This document shows, in pieces, positions 1 through 9,734 of a stretch of 49,347 nt of DNA. The stretch comes from Candidatus Woesearchaeota archaeon (GTDB taxonomy: Archaea > Nanobdellota > Nanobdellia > Woesearchaeales > WJKL01), in assembly GCA_014729675.1 (NCBI GenBank), contig WJJM01000062.1, positions 1 through 49,347 on the forward strand, given 5' to 3'. Position 1 is the first letter of the stretch. The number at the start of each line of letters is the position of its first letter. The translations under genes were made by a program, and so were the position numbers. The notes beneath the pieces were generated by a model. The model did not search any database and had not been told where the DNA came from. It worked only from the letters and a program-made list of their open reading frames with translations.

Positions 1-350
1 GAGAACTAAGTTAGCTTATCTGGCTGCTTAGTTGATTAGAATCAAAGCCAGAACTCAGCTTAGCTGCGGAGTGAGACTGTGCACGAACAGCGAAGCTGTG
101 AGTGCCATAGATTGGATTTTTAGAAATCCTGATCGCAAGGCGGGCTTTCAATCATAGATATCAAAGTCTGACTTAAAGATAGTATTGAAAGTTTTAATTC
201 TGCTTTTTATCAAAAATAAGTACAATAAATTGGATTGAAAAGTTTTAATTTTAAGAATATCAAAAATAAGTACAATAGAGGGGATTAAATCTTAGTTTGC
301 TTTTTAGAAATATTAAATTGAACGCCATAGATAGGATTGAAAGTTTTAAT
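1..350. repeat. Intergenic repeat-rich region (copy A of the dispersed family plus short direct repeats)
   Basis: GCACGAA (81-87), GTGAGTGCCATAGATT (98-113), TTTTAATTCTGCTTTTTAT (192-210); 20-nt TATCAAAAATAAGTACAATA at 208-227 and 258-277. Confidence 0.65.
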
Positions 351-366
351 AAGAATACAGAAATAT

Positions 367-2016
367 TTATTTTTTTTTCTTAGTTTTCTTTTTTCTCTGG
401 AAGAGCTTGTGGAATAGGTGTTTTCTTATAGATTTCTGGAATGTCCAGATTATGACAAACAAGACTGCAGAGTATGCAAGAAGCAACAAAAGCTCGTTCT
501 GGAGTGCTGCAAAGTCTGCCTTGAAAATGATAGCTTTTCTCAATATGCTTTCTGCAATGACAAATGGGTTGAATTCTGCTATGTTTCTTATATATTCAGG
601 CATGCTTTCTAAAGGAAGGATAACATTTGAAAGGAACATGAATACCGAGCCTGTGGATATGGATGCTAATGTAGCAGTCTCTTCAGAGTTGAAGATATAT
701 CCTATTACCATGCCTATCAAAGTGAACAAGGTAGTTACAAGAATAAGCCCAGGGGCTATAACCTGGAGTGAGGGGATCAGTTGAGCTCCGAAAAATTTTA
801 TAGATATCACTATTATTATGATCAGCTGGAAGGCTACAAGTATTACATTTGTAAGATATGTTGCAAGTATAAATGTGAAGTTTGATGTTGGTGTGATGAA
901 ATTCCTGAAATATGCAGGAGAATGCTTTTCCATCATGACTATAGTCGTAGATAAAAGTATGGATATGAACATTATGACAAGAACTATCAAGGAAGGGAAA
1001 AGATAATTAAGGTATGTCTTTTCTGGGACTACTGGCTTTATGTTTGTGGTTATAGGCTTGACTATCGTTGCTGCTTCCTTTACCTTTATACCTTCTATGC
1101 TTGAGTAGATATTGTTAAGAGAGGTCTGGAGCCTGTCAAGCTTTTGGGATGATGAAGATAGGAGGTCTTTGATGGATCCAACTTCTGTCTCTATGGCAGT
1201 TATCTGCGAGCTTATCTCGTTCCAGTCATCCTCAACAATATTGTTGGGGTCATTTATCTTGCTTTCTATGTTGTATATCAATGTATCTATAGATGAAAGT
1301 TTCATGTTTATCTGATTTATCTGGCTGGAAGTTGCATTTGAACCATTGACTATATTTTTTGCATCTGATAATGATTTTTTTATGGCTTGTACTTTGGCCA
1401 GCATGTAATCCTTAAATTCTGAAGAAGATGTTTTGAACTCTCCTATGGATGTAGAGAATGAGTCTATCTTTTCTGTCAGCTGCTGATTTTCAGTCTTTAG
1501 GTTAACAACGTCAGGCTTGCGGTCATAAACTTCCATCTTTGTTGACTCTAATTTTTCTATAAGAGTAGATGTCATCTGCATGCTCAACTCAGAAGAGCGC
1601 TGCTTGAGTTTTGTAGATATTGTTTCCAGCACCATGAAGACAAGATTTATCTTGCTGTAATCTACATGGAAGACTATCTCATTCATCTGCTCTGATTCTA
1701 TAGTTAGACCAGGAGGGAAGATTATGCATGTGTGAAGCTTTTCCTGCTTTATCTGGTTGATGCAATCTTCTTCAGAATCTACCTTTTCTACCTGGAATTC
1801 CTTGTCCTGAAGCTTTTTTATGAAAGATTCTGTGAGTTCTGAATATGAGTCAGAATAAGTTCCTATATTCAGGCTGAACTTATTCATGGTGTCGAAAGCC
1901 ATGCCTACAAGAAAGATAACTAATAAGGGTCCTAAGATTATGACCAGAGCAGAAGACTTGCTTCTTATCAATAGCTTAAAGTTCTTTTTTATTATCTTAA
2001 ATAGTTTTCCTAACAT
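367..2016 (-). CDS. ABC-2 type transporter permease with long extracytoplasmic coiled-coil region (YhgE/Pip-like architecture)
   Basis: N-terminal TM (SSALVIILGPLLVIFLVGMAF), long coiled-coil middle, multiple C-terminal TMs; immediately downstream of an ABC ATPase gene on the same strand. Confidence 0.8.
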   Translation of the reverse strand: MLGKLFKIIKKNFKLLIRSKSSALVIILGPLLVIFLVGMAFDTMNKFSLNIGTYSDSYSELTESFIKKLQDKEFQVEKVDSEEDCINQIKQEKLHTCIIFPPGLTIESEQMNEIVFHVDYSKINLVFMVLETISTKLKQRSSELSMQMTSTLIEKLESTKMEVYDRKPDVVNLKTENQQLTEKIDSFSTSIGEFKTSSSEFKDYMLAKVQAIKKSLSDAKNIVNGSNATSSQINQINMKLSSIDTLIYNIESKINDPNNIVEDDWNEISSQITAIETEVGSIKDLLSSSSQKLDRLQTSLNNIYSSIEGIKVKEAATIVKPITTNIKPVVPEKTYLNYLFPSLIVLVIMFISILLSTTIVMMEKHSPAYFRNFITPTSNFTFILATYLTNVILVAFQLIIIIVISIKFFGAQLIPSLQVIAPGLILVTTLFTLIGMVIGYIFNSEETATLASISTGSVFMFLSNVILPLESMPEYIRNIAEFNPFVIAESILRKAIIFKADFAALQNELLLLLAYSAVLFVIIWTFQKSIRKHLFHKLFQRKKKTKKKK

Positions 2017-2050
2017 GCTATTGCTTTCTTATAGAAAGCTCACCTCTTTT

Positions 2051-2794
2051 TTAGTTGTTGTATATTATCTCAAATACATCTGATAATGATCTTTTTGAGT
2101 ATGCTTTTTTCAGCTGAGCAGGGGTCCCTACAGCACTTATCTTCTTTTTGTGAAGTATGCCCACCCTATCACAGTTTTCCTCTAATTCATCAAGCAGATG
2201 TGATGCGACGATGATTGTAGTTCCCTGATTGTTGATCCTTTTTATGAGGTTCCATGTCTCTTTCCTCAATACTGGATCAAGGTCTGCTGTAGGTTCATCA
2301 AGGATAAGTACAGAAGGCTTGTGGACCAAGGAACATGCAATGCTAAGCCTTTTTTCCATGCCTCCTGAGAGCTCTTCAGCAAGAAGCTTGTTATAAGGTG
2401 TAAGGCCTGTAAGGCTTAAAAGCTCTTTTATAGTGGATTGCCTCTGCTTTTTTTTCATGTCATAAAGCGAAGCAAAGTGATCCATGTTCTCTTCTGTTGT
2501 TAATTTAGGATAAAAAGACGGCATCTGTGTGGAAAAGCCAAACATCCTTCTTGATTCGTCTTCTTCTTCAAATATTGACTTGTATTTTTTATCTTTTAAA
2601 GAATAATAGTTTATCTCTCCGCTTTCAGGCTCTAAGAAGCCTATCATGGTCTTAAGCAATGTTGTCTTTCCTGAGCCTGACATGCCTATTACCCCAAACA
2701 ATTCTCCTTTGCCTATGTCAAGATCAAGATTGTCTATAACTGTAGTTTTTCCGTATCCTTTTATCAGATTTTTGAACTGGATGAATACCTGCAT
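2051..2794 (-). CDS. ABC transporter ATP-binding protein
   Basis: Walker A GMSGSGKTT, signature LSGGMEKR, Walker B VLILDEPTADLD, H-loop ASHLLDE. Confidence 0.95.
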   Translation of the reverse strand: MQVFIQFKNLIKGYGKTTVIDNLDLDIGKGELFGVIGMSGSGKTTLLKTMIGFLEPESGEINYYSLKDKKYKSIFEEEDESRRMFGFSTQMPSFYPKLTTEENMDHFASLYDMKKKQRQSTIKELLSLTGLTPYNKLLAEELSGGMEKRLSIACSLVHKPSVLILDEPTADLDPVLRKETWNLIKRINNQGTTIIVASHLLDELEENCDRVGILHKKKISAVGTPAQLKKAYSKRSLSDVFEIIYNN

Positions 2795-2840
2795 AGTAAT
2801 CTGATTTGGATTTTAAGTATATAAATTTAACTGTTTAGCA

Positions 2841-3092
2841 TTAGTAGAACTCAGTCGTGCATCTGTTGTCCTGGCAGATACAGTCTCCCTGGTTGCAGTC
2901 TAAAGTTTCTGGCACACATTCCTGGGTGCAGAATGTCTCGCTGCAGTCTGGAGCCCGGTCTTTTGGTACGCAGGAGTCTGCATGGCAGCAGGAAGCAGGA
3001 ACACAATCTGCATCAGAAGTGCATTCAAGCTCAGAAGTGCATGCAGTCATCAAAACTAACGCAAATATTGAGAATATTATTGATTTCCTCAT
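2841..3092 (-). CDS. Small Cys-rich secreted protein, probable lipoprotein
   Basis: Signal peptide with lipobox-like LMTAC followed by a Cys-rich mature region; overlaps start of the regulator gene upstream. Confidence 0.65.
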   Translation of the reverse strand: MRKSIIFSIFALVLMTACTSELECTSDADCVPASCCHADSCVPKDRAPDCSETFCTQECVPETLDCNQGDCICQDNRCTTEFY

Positions 3093-3718
3093 TTTTTATA
3101 GTGTAAAATCTTCAAATATATAAAATATGCGGTCATGGCAAAAACCGCACCTATCAAAAACCATGCTGCTGCAGGGATCTGGCTAATTATGGATTGTCCT
3201 GCTACTGAAGGGGCTGATCCTAATGTGGTGTTTTCAAGTACATTGGCTGCTTTTTCTGCAGTCGGAACTGTTTCCTGGCTTAAGGTCCTTACTGCTGGAG
3301 CTGCAAACTGTTGTGCCCTGAAAAAGCTTTTTGAGAATATATGGATCATGCCTGCGGCTGCAACTGTTATCAGGGCTATAGGAAGTATGTTCTTCAGTTT
3401 TGTCTTTATCCCTGTAACTGTCTTTGGAGCTATTATCACGTATTTGTTGGCTAGTTTATAATGATTTACCTCTTTTCCTTTTTCAGAATAATGGAATTCT
3501 TCAACTGCAACTAATCCTGATTGTGTGAGGTGCTGAAGATTGTAGTGGACTGTTGAGATAGGGATGTTTAGAGACTTTGCTAACTCTGATTCTGTTGCCT
3601 CTTTCTCTGCAAGGTGATCAAGTATCTTCCTGCATGAAGGATTGGATATTGCCTGGGCTAGTTCCCTGGCTTTATCTTCTTTCAGGCTTACCAATACAAA
3701 GTTTTCTTTTTTTGCCAT
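3089..3718 (-). CDS. ArsR-like winged-HTH transcriptional regulator with C-terminal membrane segments
   Basis: N-terminal HTH (SNPSCRKILDHLAEKEATESELAKSLNIPISTVHYNLQHLTQSGLV), then two hydrophobic segments (ILPIALITVAAAGMI, WFLIGAVFAMTAYFIYL). Confidence 0.8.
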   Translation of the reverse strand: MAKKENFVLVSLKEDKARELAQAISNPSCRKILDHLAEKEATESELAKSLNIPISTVHYNLQHLTQSGLVAVEEFHYSEKGKEVNHYKLANKYVIIAPKTVTGIKTKLKNILPIALITVAAAGMIHIFSKSFFRAQQFAAPAVRTLSQETVPTAEKAANVLENTTLGSAPSVAGQSIISQIPAAAWFLIGAVFAMTAYFIYLKILHYKK

Positions 3719-3777
3719 AGAAATTGCAATTATAGACAGTTATAAAAATGTTTTGATAGGTTTGGATTGGGTTGAAG

Positions 3778-3969
3778 CTATGATTTTTTCTTTAAATTTT
3801 TCTTAAATTCTGCTACCTCTGATTCTTTTATTTCCGGGAATATTCCTCTGTTATGGCAGGATTCGCAGTAATCTGGCTGAGTCATCCTAATGTCCATGCC
3901 TGCCGGAGGAATCCTTATGCCTGTAGAGCCGCAATGCGGGCAGATCTTTATGTATCTTTCTTTTTTCAT
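3778..3969 (-). CDS. Small zinc-ribbon-like protein
   Basis: CPHCG...CESCHNRG: two CxxC pairs in 63 aa. Confidence 0.6.
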   Translation of the reverse strand: MKKERYIKICPHCGSTGIRIPPAGMDIRMTQPDYCESCHNRGIFPEIKESEVAEFKKNLKKKS

Positions 3970-4154
3970 TTTTGCCTATTATATATTGATCGAGTAAAAT
4001 GTTCTATGATATTTTATATTAAAAATCCTATCCATGGCAGAAAAATGGCAAAATCATTTTTCTGCAATGGAGGATACTGGTTCTCGCAAGAGGGTTATAT
4101 CATATATTAAAAAAATTTAAATAGTTATGGATATTTTAGGACATAGGATTAAAT

Positions 4155-4547
4155 ATGATCAAGGAAATTTCTTTATCTACAAACAAGAGGAATGAGCTTA
4201 TCGATATCAGTTCTGAAGTAGATGATATTGTCTCTGGAGTTAAGGATGGAGTTTGTGTTGTCTATTGCCCTCATACAACTGCTGCTGTGACTATAAATGA
4301 AAGCGCAGATCCAGATGTTCAGACTGATATTATTGGACATCTGAATAAGATGGTTCCTGAAGGTCATGGATTTAAGCATGCTGAAGGAAACTCTGATGCC
4401 CATATCAAATCTTCATTAATCGGGTGTTCTGAAACTTTGATGATTGAAGATGGAAAACTGAGATTAGGGAGATGGCAGGCTGTATATTTTGCTGAGTTTG
4501 ACGGGCCAAGGCAAAGGAAGGTTGTTGTTAGGGTCATGGAGGGTTAA
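4155..4547 (+). CDS. YjbQ family protein (secondary thiamine-phosphate synthase-like, UPF0047)
   Basis: Characteristic VYCPHTTAAVTINE, GHGFKHAEGNSDAHIKSSLIG and LGRWQAVYFAEFDGPRQRKV motifs. Confidence 0.9.
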   Translation: MIKEISLSTNKRNELIDISSEVDDIVSGVKDGVCVVYCPHTTAAVTINESADPDVQTDIIGHLNKMVPEGHGFKHAEGNSDAHIKSSLIGCSETLMIEDGKLRLGRWQAVYFAEFDGPRQRKVVVRVMEG

Positions 4548-4548
4548 G

Positions 4549-5010
4549 ATGCAATGCGATATGTGCGGAAAAGAAGAAAGCAGTCTTTTAAAGACTCTTG
4601 TTGAAGGGACTGAGATGAACCTATGCAGGGATTGCTCTAAATACGGGGAGGTTAGAGGTGTGGTCAAAGAAGAGGTTCCTGAGAAAAAGAAAAAAGAGGC
4701 TGTAGAAGAGCCTGAGGAAGAAGTTGTAGAGGTCATCTCTGAGGAGTTCAGCAGCAAGCTAAAAAACAAAAGAGAAAGTATGGGGATGAAACAAGAAGAG
4801 TTTGCAAAGAGTATAAACGAGAAAGAAAGCGTTGTGCATAAGTGGGAAACTGGAGAGATGACTCCAAACATCGGGAAGGCAAGAGAACTGGAGAAGAAGC
4901 TTAAGCTAAAGATAGTGGAAGAGATCGTAGAAAAGCATGAGAGAAATGCCCCTGGAAAGGCAGAAGCAGTAACGATAGGGGACATAATAAAAGTAAGAAA
5001 AAAGAACTAA
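4549..5010 (+). CDS. Multiprotein bridging factor 1 (MBF1) homologue
   Basis: N-terminal zinc ribbon (CDMCGKEES...CRDCSKYGEV) plus C-terminal HTH (LKNKRESMGMKQEEFAKSINEKESVVHKWETGEMTPNIGKARELEKKL). ORF track starts at 4489; ATG at 4549, 2 nt after the yjbQ stop, is the better start. Confidence 0.9.
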   Translation: MQCDMCGKEESSLLKTLVEGTEMNLCRDCSKYGEVRGVVKEEVPEKKKKEAVEEPEEEVVEVISEEFSSKLKNKRESMGMKQEEFAKSINEKESVVHKWETGEMTPNIGKARELEKKLKLKIVEEIVEKHERNAPGKAEAVTIGDIIKVRKKN

Positions 5011-6029
5011 GATTTAGCCTGTCTCAAGAGCCTATCCAATGCATCTATTATCTTATTGTTGTTCTGTTTTTTGTATGTTCTTAGATTATTTTTGTATGTA
5101 TTTATATTTGATAAGAACCTTTCTATGTTCTTATAGGAGATTTCTTTACAGTGCATCCCATAGCCTGCTCTTTGTAAATGTATGGCATTTCTTATCTGTT
5201 CATACTGGTTTTTGACTGGAACTGAAAGTATAGGCTTCTGAAGGTATAGTGCCTCGCTTATTACTGTAAATCCGCCATTAGTTATGACTGCTCTGCATCC
5301 AGCAAGATCTTTTATGAATTCTTTTTCACTAAATCTTTTAAATTTTATATTTTTTATCTGTTTTTCCTTGTTCCTGCTGTAAAGTATGAAATCTTGGTCA
5401 AGTTTTTTCAATGTTGGGACCAATGACCTGTCGCTTTTGGATGTCTGATAGACAAGGATGTGGCCTTTATCCTTTGGCTTCTTTTTCTGTATCTGTTTTC
5501 TTATCACAGGAGGAAAGAGCAAGGTCTTCTTGTTTTTTTTCTTTGGATAAAAAAAAGTAGTGACCAGATAATGGTCTGCTTTTGGAACTAAAGCTATAGA
5601 AACAAGCTTGTCTATAAGAAAATCAGTCTTTTTGTCAAGCTTTGTATTGAAGATATGCTGGTTGTCTAGGGATATGCACTTTTTCCTGAACAGATAAGAA
5701 TAATAAGCTCCAAAAGGCTCAACGTCTGTTATAACAACATCCGGCCTGAACCTTAGGAAAAGACTTATGAGTCTTAAACTGTGGAGAATCAGGAAAGGTA
5801 ATTTTATAATATTATTTATGGTTGTAAGAAGATAGTCAACTGAATTGTTCCTATATGTTATATTAAACGATCCGACCCTAACTAAAGGGTATTTTTTTGA
5901 GAAAAAGCGATATGCTTTTCCTGATGCTACCAGATACAATGTATGGTGTTTTTTCAGCTCATCTATGATTGTCTTGCTTCTTATGGAATGGCCCATGCCT
6001 TCTCCATTCACGCAATATAATATTTTCAT
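5007..6029 (-). CDS. MurG/UGT-like (GT-B) glycosyltransferase
   Basis: N-terminal NGEGMGHSIRSKTIIDEL and C-terminal AVITNGGFTVISEALYLQKPILSVPVKNQYEQIRNA. Confidence 0.8.
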   Translation of the reverse strand: MKILYCVNGEGMGHSIRSKTIIDELKKHHTLYLVASGKAYRFFSKKYPLVRVGSFNITYRNNSVDYLLTTINNIIKLPFLILHSLRLISLFLRFRPDVVITDVEPFGAYYSYLFRKKCISLDNQHIFNTKLDKKTDFLIDKLVSIALVPKADHYLVTTFFYPKKKNKKTLLFPPVIRKQIQKKKPKDKGHILVYQTSKSDRSLVPTLKKLDQDFILYSRNKEKQIKNIKFKRFSEKEFIKDLAGCRAVITNGGFTVISEALYLQKPILSVPVKNQYEQIRNAIHLQRAGYGMHCKEISYKNIERFLSNINTYKNNLRTYKKQNNNKIIDALDRLLRQAKS

Positions 6030-6129
6030 GATCTTTGTGGAGAATGTTCTGCTTAAAAACTTTTTCTAATTTTGAATGTAATTAGCAAAAACAGAAAGAT
6101 ATAAATATTCAGGATAAGGGCTGAGTATC

Positions 6130-6393
6130 ATGGAGAATAGAAATGTCAAGAAGAAAAGCAAAAATGCATGGGTAGCTTTGATGGTTTCTTTGTTTTTTTG
6201 GGTGCCTCTACTAAATGTAATAATCTTCCTTCCTTTGGCTATCTTTTTGAGTTCAAAACAGATGGTATTAGCCAGAAAAAGACCAGATAGATATGGAGGA
6301 TTTGTATTATCGATGTTGGTGCTTTTGCATGCTTCTATAAGCTTTATTTTTAGCCTGAGGGTTCTTTTGATGAGCTATTATGGGATATTATGA
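6130..6393 (+). CDS. Small integral membrane protein
   Basis: 87 aa with hydrophobic helices; ATG 5' of the GT2 gene, same strand. Confidence 0.5.
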   Translation: MENRNVKKKSKNAWVALMVSLFFWVPLLNVIIFLPLAIFLSSKQMVLARKRPDRYGGFVLSMLVLLHASISFIFSLRVLLMSYYGIL

Positions 6394-6441
6394 CAGCATA
6401 AAAAAGAAAGATTAATTAATAGTGCTGTTTGTTTCTGAGGT

Positions 6442-7695
6442 ATGGATGATATGATAATGTTTTTTGGAAGCTGGGTATTTGCATTGCTGTTCTTATTTCT
6501 TCTGGGAGTTGCTGTAACTTTTTTTCTGTCTTTTTTCAGGAAACAGGAATACAAAGAATTCAATCCAAAAGTCAGTGCTGTGGTTCCATGCTATAATGAA
6601 GAAAAAAATGCAGGAAAATGCATCGATGCCATCTATAATTCTGATTATCCTGAAGATATAGAAGTGATAGCAGTTGACGACGGAAGCGACGATGGTACGC
6701 TGGATGTGCTTAAGAAATATCAAAAAAAATACAGTAAGATGAAGATTATAAAAGGAAACCATGAAGGCAAATCTGAAGCATTGAACAAGGGTATAAAGAA
6801 AGCAAAGAATGAGATAATATTTACTGTGGATGCTGATACTATAGTGAGTAAAGATACACTTAAAAAGCTTACAGGCCCTTTCCTAGATAAGAATGTGGGA
6901 GCTACAAACGGCTCATGCATAGTGAGGAACAAGAATAATTTTTGGGGCCTTTTCCAGAATATAGAATACCATTACAACAATCTGATAAGAAAAAGCTTTT
7001 CTGTATTGTTCAATGAAGGGATATGGTTTTTCGGGGCTTTTGCATGCTATAGGAAATGTGTATTGGAAAAAGCAGGATATTTCAAGAAGGATGCTCTTAC
7101 AGAAGATGCAGATATCGCTCTTGAGATTTATTCTAAAGGCTATAAGGCTGTAAATGTGTATGATTCTTACGGCTATGTGCTTGCCCCTTCTAAATTGAAA
7201 GATTTTATAGCCCAAAGGACAAGGTGGTGGATGGGGGTTTTGCAGTCATTGAAAAAGAACAGGCATCTTTTTTCCCATAAGTCAAGCTTATCTATACTAT
7301 TCTTGTTTGTTAACCAATATTGGTGGTCTGCTTATTCTTTGTTATCCCTGCCATTGATAATTTACCAGTTCTATTACTGGCTGCCTTTTGATCCTGGGAC
7401 ATTTTATGAGATATCTGCATACACTTTCAGATGGTTTAGTGCTTCTGGTCCTGTATATGTTTTGTATATGATCCCTGTATGGGGGCTGTCTATCTATAAT
7501 ATATTCGGAGTTTTGTCAGGCATGATAACCACAATACTGTTAATCGGAGCCCTTTTCATGTTTAAAGAGAAATTAAGCCTTAAAAATCTTATAGGTGTGT
7601 TTTTCTACTTTCCTTACACGATAGTTTTAAATAGTATCATCATAATTAGCTTGATTAAGATAAGGTTTTTAAAAAGACAATACTTTATAAAATAA
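6442..7695 (+). CDS. Membrane-bound processive family 2 glycosyltransferase
   Basis: VVPCYNEEKN, VDDGSDDGT, VDADT, TEDADIALE, QRTRWWMG (QxxRW) and flanking TMs. Confidence 0.92.
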   Translation: MDDMIMFFGSWVFALLFLFLLGVAVTFFLSFFRKQEYKEFNPKVSAVVPCYNEEKNAGKCIDAIYNSDYPEDIEVIAVDDGSDDGTLDVLKKYQKKYSKMKIIKGNHEGKSEALNKGIKKAKNEIIFTVDADTIVSKDTLKKLTGPFLDKNVGATNGSCIVRNKNNFWGLFQNIEYHYNNLIRKSFSVLFNEGIWFFGAFACYRKCVLEKAGYFKKDALTEDADIALEIYSKGYKAVNVYDSYGYVLAPSKLKDFIAQRTRWWMGVLQSLKKNRHLFSHKSSLSILFLFVNQYWWSAYSLLSLPLIIYQFYYWLPFDPGTFYEISAYTFRWFSASGPVYVLYMIPVWGLSIYNIFGVLSGMITTILLIGALFMFKEKLSLKNLIGVFFYFPYTIVLNSIIIISLIKIRFLKRQYFIK

Positions 7696-7712
7696 GCTAA
7701 AAAGGTAGGTTT

Positions 7713-9047
7713 ATGCCAGGAATATTTGAGATCATCAATGGATTATGGACATCAGACCCAGAGATAGTAAGCTGGTATGTTTCCCAGGGAAGAGTCTTAT
7801 TGGATTATCTGCATCTTATATTTGACAGCATGTTCTATTTTTTTTTATATATGGCTATAGTGTTTACAAGCATCTATCTTGTGCTTTCTATATTCACTGT
7901 ATTTTTCAAGCATGATAAGAAAGAAAGAAAGTTTGATGCTTCTAAAGCGCCTTTTGTTACGATACAGATACCTACGAGGAATGAGCTGGTTGCTTTAAGA
8001 TGTGCCAAGAGATGTGTTGATTTTGATTATCCAAAGGATAAGTATGAGGTACTTATAGGGGATGACAGCGATGATAAGAGCATCTCCAATAAGCTGAAGG
8101 CATTTGCTGAAAAGAACAAGATTGTCAGGGTAATAAAAAGAGCAAAAAATATAGGGTTCAAGCCAGGCAACCTTAACAAGATGCTTGAGCATTCTAAAGG
8201 AGAGATTCTAGTGATATTTGATTCTGATTTTACTCCTGAAAAAGATTTTTTAAAGAGGATCATCAATCCATTTATATATGACAAAGATGTTGCAGCTGTC
8301 CAGGCAAGATGGAAATTTTCTAATTTCAGCCAGAATATGGTGACTATGCTTGCATCTACCATAGTCTATATATTCCACCATATCGTGCTAATATTCCTGA
8401 GTTATTTTGGGACAGGAAGCTTATGCGGAAGTGCAGAAGCTATAAGAAAAAAGGATCTTATCAGGCTTGGAAGATGGAAATCAGGAAGCCTTACAGAAGA
8501 TATAGAATACAGCCTGAGGATGCACAAAAACAACAAAAAAATATTGTATCTTCCTAAGCTTGAATGCTACAATGAGGCCCCTCATATTGCTACTGACCTC
8601 TACAAGCAGCAGATGAGATGGGCTTATGGTGTTATAACCTCTTATAAAAGCAACATAAAAGGGATATTGTTTGACAGTGTGATTCCTGCAAAAAGAAAGA
8701 TACTCAGCCTGTTTGCAGGATTCGGCTATGTTATGCCTGTGCTCATAATATTTATGTTTGCTACAGGAACCCTTAGTTTTTTAACGCATTCGCCAGGGCC
8801 GATAGATATACCAAGATTTTTTTCAGAGCTGGGGATAAATGTTGTGCTTACTTCAGGGATATTGATAGCAAGTTTAGTGGCATTGTACAGGGAGAAGAAG
8901 ATAAGGTATGTATTCAAGACTTTGCTGGCTTCTTTTAGTGTGGGTATTGTTACAACATATTATGTAAATAAAGGAATATTTAGGTCAATGATGAAAAAGC
9001 CTATGCAATGGTATATGCTTAACAAAGATTCTAGTGATGTTGAATAG
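7713..9047 (+). CDS. Membrane-bound processive family 2 glycosyltransferase
   Basis: IQIPTRNE, IGDDSDD, FDSDF, TEDIEYSLR, QQMRWAYG and C-terminal TMs. Confidence 0.92.
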   Translation: MPGIFEIINGLWTSDPEIVSWYVSQGRVLLDYLHLIFDSMFYFFLYMAIVFTSIYLVLSIFTVFFKHDKKERKFDASKAPFVTIQIPTRNELVALRCAKRCVDFDYPKDKYEVLIGDDSDDKSISNKLKAFAEKNKIVRVIKRAKNIGFKPGNLNKMLEHSKGEILVIFDSDFTPEKDFLKRIINPFIYDKDVAAVQARWKFSNFSQNMVTMLASTIVYIFHHIVLIFLSYFGTGSLCGSAEAIRKKDLIRLGRWKSGSLTEDIEYSLRMHKNNKKILYLPKLECYNEAPHIATDLYKQQMRWAYGVITSYKSNIKGILFDSVIPAKRKILSLFAGFGYVMPVLIIFMFATGTLSFLTHSPGPIDIPRFFSELGINVVLTSGILIASLVALYREKKIRYVFKTLLASFSVGIVTTYYVNKGIFRSMMKKPMQWYMLNKDSSDVE

Positions 9048-9080
9048 TTATATTTTAGTATAGAAAAAGATTTATTAGGA

Positions 9081-9734
9081 GTGTTGTTCTTTATATCTAT
9101 GAGGGGGCTAAAAGACAGAACTTCGCAGATATTTATCTTTTTTATAGGTTTTTATGGATTACAACTAGTTGGTGCCATGTTTATAGATAGTTTTGCGCCT
9201 GTGTGGGATATTGCTGCAGCTGTTTTTCTGATCAGTGTTTTTTTTGTTATGCACAAGAAAACAGGATTTAAGCCTGCTGTGCCTTTTCTTATAGGGATAG
9301 GATTCTTTCCGCATATATTGGGACTTTATGATATTTTTGGAGCAGGGATCACATTGTATGGTGCAGAGCTATTCAATTACCATTATGACTGGATAGTGCA
9401 TTCTTTCGGAATGTTCTGCTATACGCTTGCTTTCTGCTCTATAAGTTTTGATCATCTAATTAAAGGGCTTAGAAGCAAGATCCTTGTTTTGGTATTTGTG
9501 CTTTTTTTTATGAATGGGGTAGGAGCTTTTAATGAGTCTCTTGAATATGTGGGTTTTGATGTGATAGGATATGGTGAAGGGTTTCTGGAATTTGGAGATG
9601 GAGATGCTTCTCCTGTAGGCGGCCCATGGGAGAACTCAAGCATGGATGTTATATGCAATCTTTTTGGAATTTTGTTTGGCTTGGGTGTTTTCTTAACTAA
9701 GAGTTATCTTCCAGATCTCGATGCTGTTCTTTGA
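9081..9734 (+). CDS. Polytopic membrane protein (DUF2238/YjdF-like)
   Basis: GTG start at 9081; several TM helices; HYDWIVHSFGMF and FLEFGDGDASPVGGPWENSSMDVICNLFG. Confidence 0.6.
   Translation: MLFFISMRGLKDRTSQIFIFFIGFYGLQLVGAMFIDSFAPVWDIAAAVFLISVFFVMHKKTGFKPAVPFLIGIGFFPHILGLYDIFGAGITLYGAELFNYHYDWIVHSFGMFCYTLAFCSISFDHLIKGLRSKILVLVFVLFFMNGVGAFNESLEYVGFDVIGYGEGFLEFGDGDASPVGGPWENSSMDVICNLFGILFGLGVFLTKSYLPDLDAVL

Noticed and set aside
180-350. GATTGAAAG-type repeats resembling CRISPR repeat ends
   Set aside because: Only ~16-nt matches with irregular spacing, no consistent full-length repeat and no spacer-like units; no cas gene in the window.
4464-4985. 173-aa minus-strand ORF antisense to MBF1
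   Set aside because: Ser/Phe-rich low-complexity antisense translation; the plus-strand MBF1 has clear domain motifs.
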